Shown: piece by piece, positions 16,198 to 25,147 of the stretch
Numbering within the stretch: the first letter of the stretch is position 1
Layout of the letters: the number at the start of each line of letters is the position of its first letter
NCBI GenBank assembly: GCA_017461235.1
Contig: JAFTYU010000013.1
Coordinates: 1-64,000, forward strand
DNA: 64,000 nt
DNA from: Clostridia bacterium
GTDB taxonomy: Bacteria; Bacillota; Clostridia; Oscillospirales; Acutalibacteraceae
Direction: 5' to 3'
The notes under the pieces: model-generated
Database searches by the model: none
The model's input: only the letters and a program-made list of their open reading frames with translations
Told to the model about the DNA's origin: nothing
Translations under genes and position numbers: made by a program

Positions 16198-16907
16198 TGA
16201 AAATTGAGGTTTTATATCCTGAGATTTGTTGTTTGTTCGGCGACAAAGCAAATATGCGCTATTTTGAAATGTGTCTTCCCGAGGCTGAATTCATTAAAAC
16301 TCCCGTGAGCGAGATGCCTAAATTCCTGACAGAAGATGTGGACATGGTATATTTCGGTTCCTGTAGTGAGTCTAATCAGGAAAGAATTATTTCCAGACTC
16401 AAGGGTCACGAAGAAAGAATCAGGGAGCTTATTGATAAAGGTGTTATATTCCTTATGACGGGTAATACCTTTGAAATTATGGGTGAATTTATCAAAAAGC
16501 CCGATGGCGAAAAAATTGAGGCGTTAGGTATTTTTGACTTTTATGCTGAGCGCACCATTCCCAAAAGATACAATTCTCTTTTTCTCGGTAAATTCGGCGA
16601 TATGGAGATTGTCGGCTACACAAGCCGTTTTTCCCACTGTTATAATATAAGGGAAGATGATAATTTCCTTTCAGTTACAAAAGGTTACGGCTCGACAGTA
16701 GATGCGAAGACCGAAGGTATTCACAGGAATAATCTTTTCGGAACATATCTTTTAGGACCTTTTCTTATTCAAAATCCCCAATTTACCGCGTTTCTTATGA
16801 AAAAGCTCGGGGTGGAAAATCCTGAACCGGCTTTCAGTAAGGATATTATGAAGGCTTACGAAGTAAGGCTTGAAGAATTTAAAAAAGATATAGTTTTTGC
16901 AGAATAA
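16197..16907 (+). CDS. gatD: GatD-like class I glutamine amidotransferase, catalytic residues missing
   Basis: GatD normally hydrolyses glutamine and passes ammonia to MurT. The 236-residue product aligns along its length with the family: VLYPEICCLFGDKANMRYF at the start, KGYGSTVDAKTEG and NNLFGTYLLGPFLIQNP near the end. The nucleophile elbow, normally I-C-G-G-Y-Q, reads T-G-N-T-F-E, placing Gly89 at the cysteine. The G-T-Y-L-H-G-P motif reads G-T-Y-L-L-G-P, placing Leu186 at the histidine. The GGGQD oxyanion segment reads GSCSES (54-59). The frame is open and the start overlaps murT by one base (TAATG), so the gene is maintained rather than broken. It may be a structural or ammonia-using partner of MurT. 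Confidence 0.88.
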   Translation: MKIEVLYPEICCLFGDKANMRYFEMCLPEAEFIKTPVSEMPKFLTEDVDMVYFGSCSESNQERIISRLKGHEERIRELIDKGVIFLMTGNTFEIMGEFIKKPDGEKIEALGIFDFYAERTIPKRYNSLFLGKFGDMEIVGYTSRFSHCYNIREDDNFLSVTKGYGSTVDAKTEGIHRNNLFGTYLLGPFLIQNPQFTAFLMKKLGVENPEPAFSKDIMKAYEVRLEEFKKDIVFAE

Positions 16908-16912
16908 ATATG

Positions 16913-16949
16913 ACGGCTACCGTGAGAAATGGTAGCCGTTGTTGTTTTA
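16913..16949 (+). terminator. Terminator of the mscL-murT-gatD operon
   Basis: ACGGCTACC and GGTAGCCGT pair over 9 bp, followed by TGTTGTTTT. It begins six bases after the gatD stop. Confidence 0.8.
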
Positions 16950-17011
16950 TACGAATAAAAAATCTTTTTATTGTGCAAAAATACAGTTTTTTTGAATTGA
17001 AATAATTTTTG

Positions 17012-17040
17012 TTGACTTGGGTAGACAGAAAGTTTAAAAT
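17012..17040 (+). promoter_or_regulatory. Promoter of the FN3 protein gene
   Basis: TTGACT (17012-17017) and TAAAAT (17035-17040) are separated by 17 bases, 40 bases upstream of the ATG. Confidence 0.65.
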
Positions 17041-17080
17041 ATAATTGTCTAACACATTAGTTGTGAAAGGAGAATTTATT

Positions 17081-18883
17081 ATGAAGACAACAAAAAGAGT
17101 TTTATCAATAGCACTTGTGGTAGTAATGCTTTTCAGCATAGTAGGTGTGACAGCATCTGCCGCAAGCACAAGATGGGGGTATATGCTTCCCACTAATGAT
17201 AAATATACCAAACAGGCTTCTACCGTTTCATTGTACGGTAGATACGATTACATCAATTTTGCTATTGATTGTACTTCTGATAATACATATTATTTTTATG
17301 AGATTTTTTCAGATTCAAAATATACTAAATTAGTAGCATATGATGCAGCAATTTGCGATACGGGTTATTACGAAATGTCTGCACTTGTTGATCTTAAGAA
17401 TTTTAAAACAGGCACATATTACGGCGTGTGTTATGCAGCGAAGATATATTCTGACGGTACTTATTCACTTGATGAGAATTCACTTGTTTCATTTAAAATA
17501 AAAGTAAACAGAACTACAGCATTTAATAAACAGATGCCTGTTGTTAAATCTGCAACCGCTTCTGTGAACGGTCCTGTTGTTAAATGGAATAAGCTCAGCG
17601 GTGCAACTAAATATATAGTTTATCGCAGACCTGTAACAAGTACAAAATGGACTAAGCTTGCAACAACTACTTCAACGAGCTATACAGATAAGAGTCTTGT
17701 TGCAAAGAGCGGTTCATATATCTACACAGTTAAAGCGGTAAATAAGAATAACGTTTCAAGCCGATATCTTTACGGTGGTGTGGGAATAGCTTTTGTCGGT
17801 GCGCCTAAAATCAGTTCGGTAAAAGTTTCAGGTAATGACTGTACGGTCAGCTGGAGTAAAATCAGCGGTGTAAAAACGTATTACGTTTACAGAAAAGTTG
17901 AAGGCGGAAGCTGGAGCAAAATAGGTACTGTTACCAACGGTGCCGTAAGCTTTGTTGATAAAAAAGCAAAAACCTCGGGAACAAAATATGTTTACACAGT
18001 AAAAGCAGCGAGAGCTTTCGATGGCGTTACCGTTGCAGGTAAATACAATGCAGGTAAATCCGTTGTTTACGTAGCTGCGCCTAAGGTTACTTCCATTGCC
18101 ACAAGCTCTGATAACGCTACAATTGTTAAATGGGGCGCTATTAAAAATGCAACATATACTGTTTACAGAAAGGTTGACGGCGGTAGCTGGACTGTTCTTG
18201 CCAAAGGCTATAAAGGTACATCATTCACAGATAAAACTGCTAAAAATGACGGAACAAATTATGTTTATACAGTAAGAGCAACACAGAAGACATCCTACGG
18301 CAACGTTCAGGGTCACTATGTTGCGGGTAATGCTTTCACATTCACAACAATGCCTGAAAATATTGTTGCAACAAGCACCGAAGCAGGGGTTAAACTTAAT
18401 TGGGATTCCGTTGCAAGCGCAAAGAGTTACACTGTTTACAGCAAGAATATTGACGGAACAGGTTCCTGGGTGAATTTAGGCACAACAGATACAAATGAAT
18501 TTGTTGATGTCGCTTCAGGCGTTGAAGGTGCAAGAATTTATACAGTACGTTCCGAAGGCGATACCGTAAGGGGTAGTTTCTCAAGCAAGGGTATTGAATA
18601 TTTCAATGCTGCTGCACCTGTTCTTACAATAGCCGGTGATAACGGAAATTACACGATTTCCTGGGATGCGGTTATTGGTGCGGATTCTTACGCCGTGTAT
18701 AAAAAGGTTGAAGGCGGCGAGTGGACACTCGTAACCACGACCACAGAGCTTTCTTTTGCAGATACACTCACTGAAGAAGGCGTTTACAGTTATTCTGTGA
18801 AAGCACTCAGAGGCGAGACAAACGGCGTGTTCAATGATACAGGCTATAGTGTAACATACAGTGTTGCCCCTATTGAACAGTAA
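17081..18883 (+). CDS. Secreted protein with five fibronectin type III-like domains
   Basis: The 600-residue product has a Sec signal peptide (MKTTKRVLSIALVVVMLFSI, then VGVTASAAS). An N-terminal domain of about 130 residues follows, then five repeats of about 85-95 residues with the pattern W-x-x-(I/L/V)-x-G-A-x-x-Y-x-V-Y-R-K-(V/P)-x-G-x-x-W, for example KWGAIKNATYTVYRKVDGG. These are FN3-like beta-sandwich modules common in clostridial surface proteins. No catalytic domain, LPXTG motif or S-layer repeat is seen, so how it stays on the surface is unclear. ATG 17081 follows AAAGGAG; an in-frame start at 17045 is not supported. A BlaI-type regulator gene follows 56 bases downstream. Confidence 0.85.
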   Translation: MKTTKRVLSIALVVVMLFSIVGVTASAASTRWGYMLPTNDKYTKQASTVSLYGRYDYINFAIDCTSDNTYYFYEIFSDSKYTKLVAYDAAICDTGYYEMSALVDLKNFKTGTYYGVCYAAKIYSDGTYSLDENSLVSFKIKVNRTTAFNKQMPVVKSATASVNGPVVKWNKLSGATKYIVYRRPVTSTKWTKLATTTSTSYTDKSLVAKSGSYIYTVKAVNKNNVSSRYLYGGVGIAFVGAPKISSVKVSGNDCTVSWSKISGVKTYYVYRKVEGGSWSKIGTVTNGAVSFVDKKAKTSGTKYVYTVKAARAFDGVTVAGKYNAGKSVVYVAAPKVTSIATSSDNATIVKWGAIKNATYTVYRKVDGGSWTVLAKGYKGTSFTDKTAKNDGTNYVYTVRATQKTSYGNVQGHYVAGNAFTFTTMPENIVATSTEAGVKLNWDSVASAKSYTVYSKNIDGTGSWVNLGTTDTNEFVDVASGVEGARIYTVRSEGDTVRGSFSSKGIEYFNAAAPVLTIAGDNGNYTISWDAVIGADSYAVYKKVEGGEWTLVTTTTELSFADTLTEEGVYSYSVKALRGETNGVFNDTGYSVTYSVAPIEQ

Positions 18884-18939
18884 TGATAATAAAAGGGGCG
18901 GTCTTTGCCGCCTCTTTGATTTTTATAGGAGGAAGTTTT

Positions 18940-19290
18940 ATGGGAGCACCTAAAGTGTTTGAGAGTGAATACAGATTTTGTCTTATAGTATGGGAAAATG
19001 AGCCTGAAACCTGCGCCAATCTTGCTAAAATAAGTAAGGAACGTCTGGGTTGGTCGAGAACAACCACATATACGGTTGTTGCCCGTCTTTGTGAACGCGG
19101 CATTCTAAAAAAAGAGGGTTCCGTTGTCAGTGCTTTGTATTCTAAAGAGGATATTCAGATTTCAGAAATGGACGAACTTATTGACAAGAAATTCGAGGGT
19201 TCTGTTCCGGCTTTCGTTGCCGCTTTTGCAAAGAGCAAAAAAATTTCTGATAAAGACCGTGAAGAAATTATGGCATTACTTGGAGAATAA
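18940..19290 (+). CDS. BlaI/MecI/CopY-family transcriptional repressor
   Basis: The 116-residue product has the winged-helix DNA-binding domain of the family: SEYRFCLIVWENEPETCANL at the start and RLGWSRTTTYTVVARLCERG as recognition helix and wing region (residues about 32-51). A short C-terminal dimer part follows. Such repressors are cleaved or displaced when a partner BlaR1-type membrane protease senses a signal. The partner gene starts three bases downstream, forming the usual pair. ATG 18940 is preferred because GGAGG lies 9 bases upstream; an in-frame start at 18883 lacks a site. There is no beta-lactamase gene nearby, so the target promoter is not evident. Confidence 0.92.
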   Translation: MGAPKVFESEYRFCLIVWENEPETCANLAKISKERLGWSRTTTYTVVARLCERGILKKEGSVVSALYSKEDIQISEMDELIDKKFEGSVPAFVAAFAKSKKISDKDREEIMALLGE

Positions 19291-19292
19291 CA

Positions 19293-20597
19293 ATGTTAGA
19301 AAATATTCTTAAAACCGTGCTTGATATGTCCTTGTCGGCATCGTTTCTCATAGTGGCGGTACTTATAGCGCGCGTGTTGTTGCGCAAATCCTCAAAACTT
19401 TTCAGAAAAGCTTTGTGGGCGTTGGTTGCCGTAAGACTGGTTGTGCCTTTTTCTTTTGAGAGTGCGTTGAGTCTTGTTCCGCATCATTCTGAATACGTGA
19501 ATGTCAGTACGGAATTTTCTGCGGATGTAACTACTGCAGTAACTAATTCAGGCTTTGACCGGAGTAACGCATTGCTTTTTGTCTGGTTGGGAGTGTTTGC
19601 GTTCCTTGTGGTTTATGCAATTATCAGTTTTTTGAAACTGAAGCTCAGAATAAGTGATGCGGTTTTGCTCGACGGTAATGTTTTTCAGAGTGAAAAGGTT
19701 AAATCACCCTTTGTGTTCGGGATTTTGAAACCTAAAATTTACGTTTCCTATGACATTAAAGGTGAAAATCTTGATTATGTTCTCAAACACGAGAGAACAC
19801 ACATAAAGTATTTTGATCATATTACAAAGATTATCGGTTTTGCTATTCTTTGTGTTCATTGGTTTAACCCACTTGTATGGGTTTCCTACGTTCTTTTCTG
19901 TAAAGACGTGGAACTTGCTTGCGACGAAGTTGTTGTTAAAGATATGACAGCAGAAAAACGCAAGGGTTATGCTCTGGCACTTTGTAATATAGGCATAAAT
20001 AAAGCCGGAATTTCAGTTTGTCCGGTGGCCTTCGGTGAGATGAGTATAAAGGAAAGAGTGAAATCCGCTATCTCTTACAAAAGAATCGGCAAAATAGCCT
20101 TTGCTTTATCAGTTGTTCTTTGCATTACGGTTGCAGTTTGTTTTATGACAAGTCCTGAGAGCAATGTGGTAGAAAAAACAAAAAAACCTGTTGAAGAAAT
20201 TTCAGTAGAAGAAACAACAGAACCCCAAACAGAAACCGTTACTGAAAAGGTAAGTGATCCGACAACTGAGCCTGTAACAGAGATAATTACAACTGAGTCG
20301 ACGGAGTCTCCTGTTCAGACATATAATGAAGATGTTTCTTACGAAAACGGAAGTCTTGATGACCCGGAAGTTAAGGAAAGAATGAAGAAAGAACAGGAAG
20401 AAACTATGTTGCGTATTCAACGGATGCATACCCAACAGTTAGAAGAGGCTGCACGTGAACGGGAATTAGCTGAAATGCAGGAAAAATATAATAACAAAAA
20501 TGATGATTATAAGGGGACAGTATCGGCATTTAATTACAGAGAGCCATCCGGACCAACCGGTGGTGTTCCTTATCCATCAGTTCCGTCGTTATTTTAA
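19293..20597 (+). CDS. BlaR1-like M56-family membrane metallopeptidase
   Basis: The 434-residue product has an N-terminal set of membrane helices (residues about 8-30, 37-55 and 87-110) and a cytosolic M56 peptidase domain with HERTH (HExxH zinc motif, about residue 166) followed by ELACDEVVVKD near residue 209, the third ligand region. Another membrane helix (about 266-286) leads to an extracytoplasmic tail. In place of the penicillin-binding sensor of true BlaR1 there is a low-complexity tail rich in Glu/Thr/Val (TTEPQTETVTEKV) and a charged coiled-coil-like stretch (KERMKKEQEETMLRIQRM). The signal sensed is therefore unknown and unlikely to be a beta-lactam. It probably controls the BlaI-type repressor three bases upstream. 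Confidence 0.88.
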   Translation: MLENILKTVLDMSLSASFLIVAVLIARVLLRKSSKLFRKALWALVAVRLVVPFSFESALSLVPHHSEYVNVSTEFSADVTTAVTNSGFDRSNALLFVWLGVFAFLVVYAIISFLKLKLRISDAVLLDGNVFQSEKVKSPFVFGILKPKIYVSYDIKGENLDYVLKHERTHIKYFDHITKIIGFAILCVHWFNPLVWVSYVLFCKDVELACDEVVVKDMTAEKRKGYALALCNIGINKAGISVCPVAFGEMSIKERVKSAISYKRIGKIAFALSVVLCITVAVCFMTSPESNVVEKTKKPVEEISVEETTEPQTETVTEKVSDPTTEPVTEIITTESTESPVQTYNEDVSYENGSLDDPEVKERMKKEQEETMLRIQRMHTQQLEEAARERELAEMQEKYNNKNDDYKGTVSAFNYREPSGPTGGVPYPSVPSLF

Positions 20598-20602
20598 AAA
20601 AT

Positions 20603-20635
20603 AAGACCCATCACTCCGATGGGTCTTTGTCTTTT
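20603..20635. terminator. Bidirectional terminator between convergent genes
   Basis: AAGACCCATC and GATGGGTCTT pair over 10 bp. T-rich tails are present on both strands, serving the BlaR1-like gene and the zinc-ribbon membrane protein gene. Confidence 0.9.
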
Positions 20636-20637
20636 GT

Positions 20638-21363
20638 TTAGTTTTCAGCTTGTTGGAGCCGTTGTTTTTTGAATCCCATATTTACCACTGTATTCAAAAT
20701 AACATTAAGTGCGAAAAGTGCTATACCTACAAACAGACCGAATTGAACAGAGCCGTTTATAAATGCGGCGCTTGTTGCCCCTATCTGTGAAACAGAAACA
20801 GAGAAAAGCACGCCTGAAACTGCAAAACACAAAGTTGAAAGGATGCAAAGAACAATGTTCGCTCCGGCTTTAAGTGACGGTGCCTTCAGGAGCACGAAGA
20901 CGAAGTTGAGTACCCCGAAAACAATTGCAAGATAAATAAGGAGTATTGAAAAAATCAGCATTGCAACGGGTGAGCCGAGAGTTTCTGCGGATATAAGTCC
21001 GAGAAGCGAACCCCAGTTAACGCTTAATAAAGTGTTCATCGAAAAATCAAGCAAAGTAAAATCAGATGCGGACTCATTGATGAAGGGGAGATTCATAGTG
21101 TAATTTGCCAAAGGTAAAATAAGGGTCACAAGTGGCAAGAATGTGCAGATGAAACGCACAATTCTTAACGGGTTACCGAAAACGGCACTCTTAAAATTGC
21201 CTGTGAATTTTCTGAACTTTACCCAGGATATTTCGGCTTTTGCGGCATCAGCATCAAGAGTTGCTTCCCAATCATAATTGGGAATATTAACACCGCAATA
21301 CGGACACTCGGCTTTTATGTTCCAGAAGTTCAATATACCGTGACATTTGGGGCAAAGAGCCAT
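20638..21363 (-). CDS. Membrane protein with N-terminal zinc ribbon, unknown function
   Basis: The 241-residue product starts with a zinc ribbon (C-PKC at residues 4-7 and C-PYC at 20-23), followed by a short soluble part and at least four hydrophobic helices (about 72-95, 133-160, 170-195 and 210-235). The phrases FICTFLPLVTLILPLANYTMNLPF and GLLIYLAIVFGVLNFVFVLLK-like segments mark membrane passages. No enzyme motif is seen. It stands alone between a convergent terminator and the homoserine dehydrogenase gene on the same strand, 31 bases downstream of that gene, and may be transcribed with it. I do not recognise the family. Confidence 0.75.
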   Translation of the reverse strand: MALCPKCHGILNFWNIKAECPYCGVNIPNYDWEATLDADAAKAEISWVKFRKFTGNFKSAVFGNPLRIVRFICTFLPLVTLILPLANYTMNLPFINESASDFTLLDFSMNTLLSVNWGSLLGLISAETLGSPVAMLIFSILLIYLAIVFGVLNFVFVLLKAPSLKAGANIVLCILSTLCFAVSGVLFSVSVSQIGATSAAFINGSVQFGLFVGIALFALNVILNTVVNMGFKKQRLQQAEN

Positions 21364-21394
21364 ATGGCTTCAGTCCTTTCAATAAGTTGGATTC

Positions 21395-22630
21395 TTAATA
21401 GTCAAGCACACGAAGAACGGATTTTACATTTATCGGCAGTTTTTCGATAGCTACACGAGCTTCTTTTTCACGCATTACAGGAATAACAAAAGCGATTTCG
21501 GTTTTAGGCTCGTCTTCTCTGTGGAGAATAACAGGATTCTCAAAAGCCTTATTAACTGCGTTGTATGCTGCGATATAATCGTCTGTTTCAGCACGTACAT
21601 ACAAAGATGAGCTCTGCAATAAAGAATCAATAACATAATTATCTTCTGCAGGACCCCAACCGAAAGCCTTTCTTTTTGCTGTGTGTTTAGCACAGTCAAT
21701 AACGTCGGCAACTACTGCACTTGCAGTGGGTAATTTGCCTGCGCCTCTGCCGTAGAAGACAACATCACCTATAGCGTCACCGCGCACAAGAATAGCGTTG
21801 AAAACATCGTCAACGGATGCGAGCTGTGAGTGATTCTGAATAAGACAAGGTCCGACAGTTATGCTGATTTTGCCGTTGTCGTTAAGCTTTGCACGGCCGA
21901 TAAGTTTAATAACGCCGCCCCAATTTTTGGCGTAAGCAACGTCTTCGGAAGTGATTTCCGTAATACCTACAGTTTCAACGGCATCAGGATAAACATGTTT
22001 GCCGAAGCAAAGAGATGCGAGTATGCAGATTTTACGTGCAGCATCGTGACCGTGAATATCCGCAGAAGGATCGCGCTCTGCATATCCGTTGTCCTGAGCA
22101 AGCTTGAGAGCGTCATTAAAGTCCATACCATCTTCAATCATCTTTGTGAGAATGAAGTTTGTTGTGCCGTTAAGAATACCTGCAATTTCGCCGATTTCGT
22201 TAGCGGCAAGGCATTGGCTGATAGGTCTTATAATGGGAATACCGCCGCCTACACTTGCTTCAAAAAGGAAGTTAACATTGTTTTCTTTAGCCAATTCAAG
22301 CAATTCATAGCCATGTGCGGCAACGAGTTCTTTGTTGGATGAAACAACGCTCTTGCCTGCTTTGAGACAGGAAGATACATATTCGTAAGCAGGCTTTGTA
22401 CCGCCCATACATTCAACTACAATACCTACGGATGCATCGTTGAGAATATCGTTGAAATCGGTTGTGAAATAACGACCTAATTCGTGACCTGAAAAGTCAC
22501 GGATATCAAGTATGTATTTAATATCAAGCGAATTGTGACCGCTTTTTGCCACAATACTTTTCTGGTTTTTTAATATAAGTTCCGCAACACCTGAACCGAT
22601 GGTGCCGAAACCCATGATAGCAATTTGCAT
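21395..22630 (-). CDS. hom: Homoserine dehydrogenase
   Basis: Homoserine dehydrogenase reduces aspartate semialdehyde to homoserine, leading to threonine and methionine. The 411-residue product has a Rossmann start MQIAIMGFGTIGSGVAELIL, the NSS-type segment SSNKELVAAHGYEL near residue 103, and the catalytic block GGGIPIIRPISQCLAANEIGEIAGILNGTTNFIL near residue 128. The C-terminal ACT-type domain (about 330-411) probably gives feedback control by threonine. ATG 22630 is chosen because the Rossmann strand starts directly there; an in-frame start at 22699 would add 23 unrelated residues. A GGGGGT site lies upstream. No other threonine or methionine gene is nearby. Confidence 0.95.
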   Translation of the reverse strand: MQIAIMGFGTIGSGVAELILKNQKSIVAKSGHNSLDIKYILDIRDFSGHELGRYFTTDFNDILNDASVGIVVECMGGTKPAYEYVSSCLKAGKSVVSSNKELVAAHGYELLELAKENNVNFLFEASVGGGIPIIRPISQCLAANEIGEIAGILNGTTNFILTKMIEDGMDFNDALKLAQDNGYAERDPSADIHGHDAARKICILASLCFGKHVYPDAVETVGITEITSEDVAYAKNWGGVIKLIGRAKLNDNGKISITVGPCLIQNHSQLASVDDVFNAILVRGDAIGDVVFYGRGAGKLPTASAVVADVIDCAKHTAKRKAFGWGPAEDNYVIDSLLQSSSLYVRAETDDYIAAYNAVNKAFENPVILHREDEPKTEIAFVIPVMREKEARVAIEKLPINVKSVLRVLDY

Positions 22631-22834
22631 ACGCTTACCCCCGATGGTGATTTGTGTACAAAAACACAATTTTAGTATATACAAACTGTATTCTAACATA
22701 AATTTTTACGATAATAAAGAGAAAAGTTGATTTTTTATAAAGAAATTTTTAAAAAATTACTAATTTTGGCATATTTCAATTGTAATATTGTTTTTTTTAG
22801 TTTAAAATATATCCGTACAAGGAGGCGCTTGAAG

Positions 22835-23983
22835 ATGGATAATGCAATCGAGAAAAGAAAATCCTTTATAATTAATTTTGTTTACCTTGCGATTTTTGTC
22901 GGCATGTATTACTTTTTAATAAAATTTGCCATGGGGTATATTTTTCCCTTTGTTTTTGCGGCAGTTCTTTCAATTTTTTTGCAGCCTGTTATAAGATGGC
23001 TCACAAAAAAACTGCACGTGAAAACCCACAGCCTTATATCAACAATTCTGGTGTTGCTGCTGGTTATAGGTGTAGTAGGTGTTTTTGCCTGTGCGGGTTA
23101 TATTCTTTACACCGAACTCAAAGATTTTTTTAATTATCTTTCAACTAAAATTTCATCGGTTGATGATGTCGTTATGATAGTTGAAAGCACTGCTATGAAT
23201 CTTGTGAGTAAGTTACCTTCAGGTATAGGGACAACAGCAGGTGAGTACGTAACAGATTTTTTTGCAAATCTTTCAAATAAAAGCTCAACTTTTGATATGA
23301 GTACACTTTCAGCTCCGTTAAGCGGTGCCTGGAGTGTGGTTAAAGGAATACCGTCATTTATATTGAGTGCCGTAGTTACGGTTATATCCTGTGTGTTTAT
23401 GACTGCAGAATATGACAGGGTCAGGGATATGATTCTCGGAATGTGTTCGGATGAGCGTGGCAAGAAAATTATTGAAGCAAAACGCACCGTAACAAAAGGA
23501 ATAGGTAAACTTATCAAAGCTTATGCCACGTTGATGCTCATAACCTTCAGTGAAGTTTTTCTGGGTCTTAATCTTATGAAGCTTCTGGGCGTTTACCAAG
23601 GCGGTTACATAGCAATTATCGCTTTTGTAACGTGTATAGTTGATATAATACCCGTTCTGGGCACGGGTACCATACTTATTCCGTGGGCAGTATATAATTT
23701 CATTACTGCGGACTTCGGTCTTGCTATAGGTCTTCTTCTTTTGTATGCGGTTATAACAGTAATAAGACAGGTTATTGAACCTAAGCTTGTTGCAAATCAG
23801 GTCGGTTTGCCTTCCATAGTGACAATTATGGCTATGTTCCTTGGCGGCAGAGTGCTGGGACCCTTAGGTATTCTGATACTTCCGCTGACGGTTATAGTGT
23901 TGAAGCTTATGTACGATGAAGGAATTATAGGCAATAAAAAAACAATAAATAAGATTGAAAAATCAGGTAAAAAGAAAAAATAA
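22835..23983 (+). CDS. AI-2E family permease
   Basis: The 382-residue membrane protein belongs to the AI-2E (TqsA/YtvI-like) family. It has two N-terminal helices (residues about 13-55), a variable extracytoplasmic loop, and a conserved helix block from about residue 195 with GIPSFILSAVVTVISCVFMTAEYDR and later DIIPVLGTGTILIPWAVYNFI, the family signature (G-P-L-G-I-L near the end). Members include autoinducer-2 exporters and sporulation-linked YtvI; the substrate here is unknown. ATG 22835 follows AAGGAGG. The region upstream (22631-22834) is AT-rich. A CpsB-like phosphatase gene starts 20 bases downstream. Confidence 0.88.
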   Translation: MDNAIEKRKSFIINFVYLAIFVGMYYFLIKFAMGYIFPFVFAAVLSIFLQPVIRWLTKKLHVKTHSLISTILVLLLVIGVVGVFACAGYILYTELKDFFNYLSTKISSVDDVVMIVESTAMNLVSKLPSGIGTTAGEYVTDFFANLSNKSSTFDMSTLSAPLSGAWSVVKGIPSFILSAVVTVISCVFMTAEYDRVRDMILGMCSDERGKKIIEAKRTVTKGIGKLIKAYATLMLITFSEVFLGLNLMKLLGVYQGGYIAIIAFVTCIVDIIPVLGTGTILIPWAVYNFITADFGLAIGLLLLYAVITVIRQVIEPKLVANQVGLPSIVTIMAMFLGGRVLGPLGILILPLTVIVLKLMYDEGIIGNKKTINKIEKSGKKKK

Positions 23984-24003
23984 GTTTTAAGGAGAAATAC
24001 GTA

Positions 24004-24768
24004 ATGTTCGGCAATATTACTGACATTCATTCACATACATTATGGGATATTGATGACGGCGCAGAAGATTTCAACGAATCAGTTGAGATGTGTATGCGTG
24101 CAGAAGATGCTGGTACAAAAACACTTTTTCTGACACCCCATTTAATGTATTGGGAACAGGCGGAAGATCTTTACGATGAAAGAGAAGAAAAAACCGATGC
24201 CCTGTGTGAATGTCTGGAGGATAATGATTCAAATATAACTCTCGTAAAAGGCTTTGAGATTCTCTGTGATGATGAAATTTTTGATATCAGATTTTTCAAG
24301 CCCTACACTTTGAATAATTCGCGATACATTCTCATTGAATTTAATTTTTTCAAAACGACTCTTGCAGATGTTGTTTCGTGGTGTGATTATTTATCGTCTT
24401 TCGGGCTGGTACCGATTATTGCTCATCCGGAACGATACGGATTTGTTATGGATAATCCGTCATGTGTGGAACAACTCTCCGAAAAAGGCGTTTTGTTTCA
24501 GATAAATGCAGGTTCACCTACGGGGATGTTTGGAGAAGGTGAGGCATACGTTGCCTGTGAAATGCTTAATTGCGGGTATGTGGATTTTATAGGTTCCGAT
24601 GCTCACGATTTGCGTGTGAGAAATACGGATATTTTATCCTGTGTTGAAATGTATCCTGATGGTTTGAATCTTGATTTGTTAAAAAAAGCTGCTTGCGAAA
24701 ACCCTGAATATATTCTTAAGGACGGGTTGTACGTACCACAAAGATTAGATCATATTGCCGAAATGTGA
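24004..24768 (+). CDS. CpsB/CapC (YwqE)-family manganese-dependent phosphotyrosine phosphatase
   Basis: The 254-residue product has the PHP-fold metal motifs of the family: DIHSHTLWDIDDGAEDFNES at residues 6-25, TPHLM near 44, the Glu in KGFEILCDDE near 81, HPERY near 140 and SDAHD near 199. Such enzymes dephosphorylate tyrosine kinases that control capsule or exopolysaccharide chain length. No BY-kinase or capsule genes lie in the window, so the partner is unknown. ATG 24004 follows AAGGAG and lies 20 bases after the AI-2E permease gene, suggesting one transcript. Confidence 0.9.
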   Translation: MFGNITDIHSHTLWDIDDGAEDFNESVEMCMRAEDAGTKTLFLTPHLMYWEQAEDLYDEREEKTDALCECLEDNDSNITLVKGFEILCDDEIFDIRFFKPYTLNNSRYILIEFNFFKTTLADVVSWCDYLSSFGLVPIIAHPERYGFVMDNPSCVEQLSEKGVLFQINAGSPTGMFGEGEAYVACEMLNCGYVDFIGSDAHDLRVRNTDILSCVEMYPDGLNLDLLKKAACENPEYILKDGLYVPQRLDHIAEM

Positions 24769-24861
24769 AAAAAATTATAAAATAATTCTTTTTTGGAAAA
24801 AAGAATTGGATACTATATGCTATTATAAACTTGAATAATAGGATGAAAGGAGGATAAATCG

Positions 24862-25089
24862 ATGTTAGATTCTATTTGGCAGCTTCTTGCAAACTACGGC
24901 CTTGATACAAAGGAAATTGCAGACGCAATCCACTCTCTTGTTGAGCCCGTTGTTGATGCTGACGGTAATGTTACAGGTTACGAAGGAACACTTGCAGCTA
25001 TCGTTGACTTCCCGCTTATCGGTAGTGTTCTTAAGGGCTTTGCTGACTTTGCTCCCTCAATCGCAGAGGCAACTGACACAGTAGCTTAA
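24862..25089 (+). CDS. Small acidic protein of unknown function (75 aa)
   Basis: A short frame with an excellent AAAGGAGG site 8 bases before ATG 24862 and an AT-rich promoter-like region upstream (TATGCTATTATAA near 24817). The product is acidic and amphipathic: MLDSIWQLLANYGLDTKEIA, a D-A-D-G-N-V-T-G turn near residue 41, then IVDFPLIGSVLKGFADFAPS. There are no cysteines and no signal peptide. Codon use resembles the highly expressed ribosomal genes next door. A weak terminator-like hairpin follows at 25148. I do not recognise it. Confidence 0.65.
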   Translation: MLDSIWQLLANYGLDTKEIADAIHSLVEPVVDADGNVTGYEGTLAAIVDFPLIGSVLKGFADFAPSIAEATDTVA

Positions 25090-25147
25090 GTTAGAGCTAC
25101 ATACACTTAATAAGAAGTGTGAATTATTGCAATAGTTTTCACAAGGG

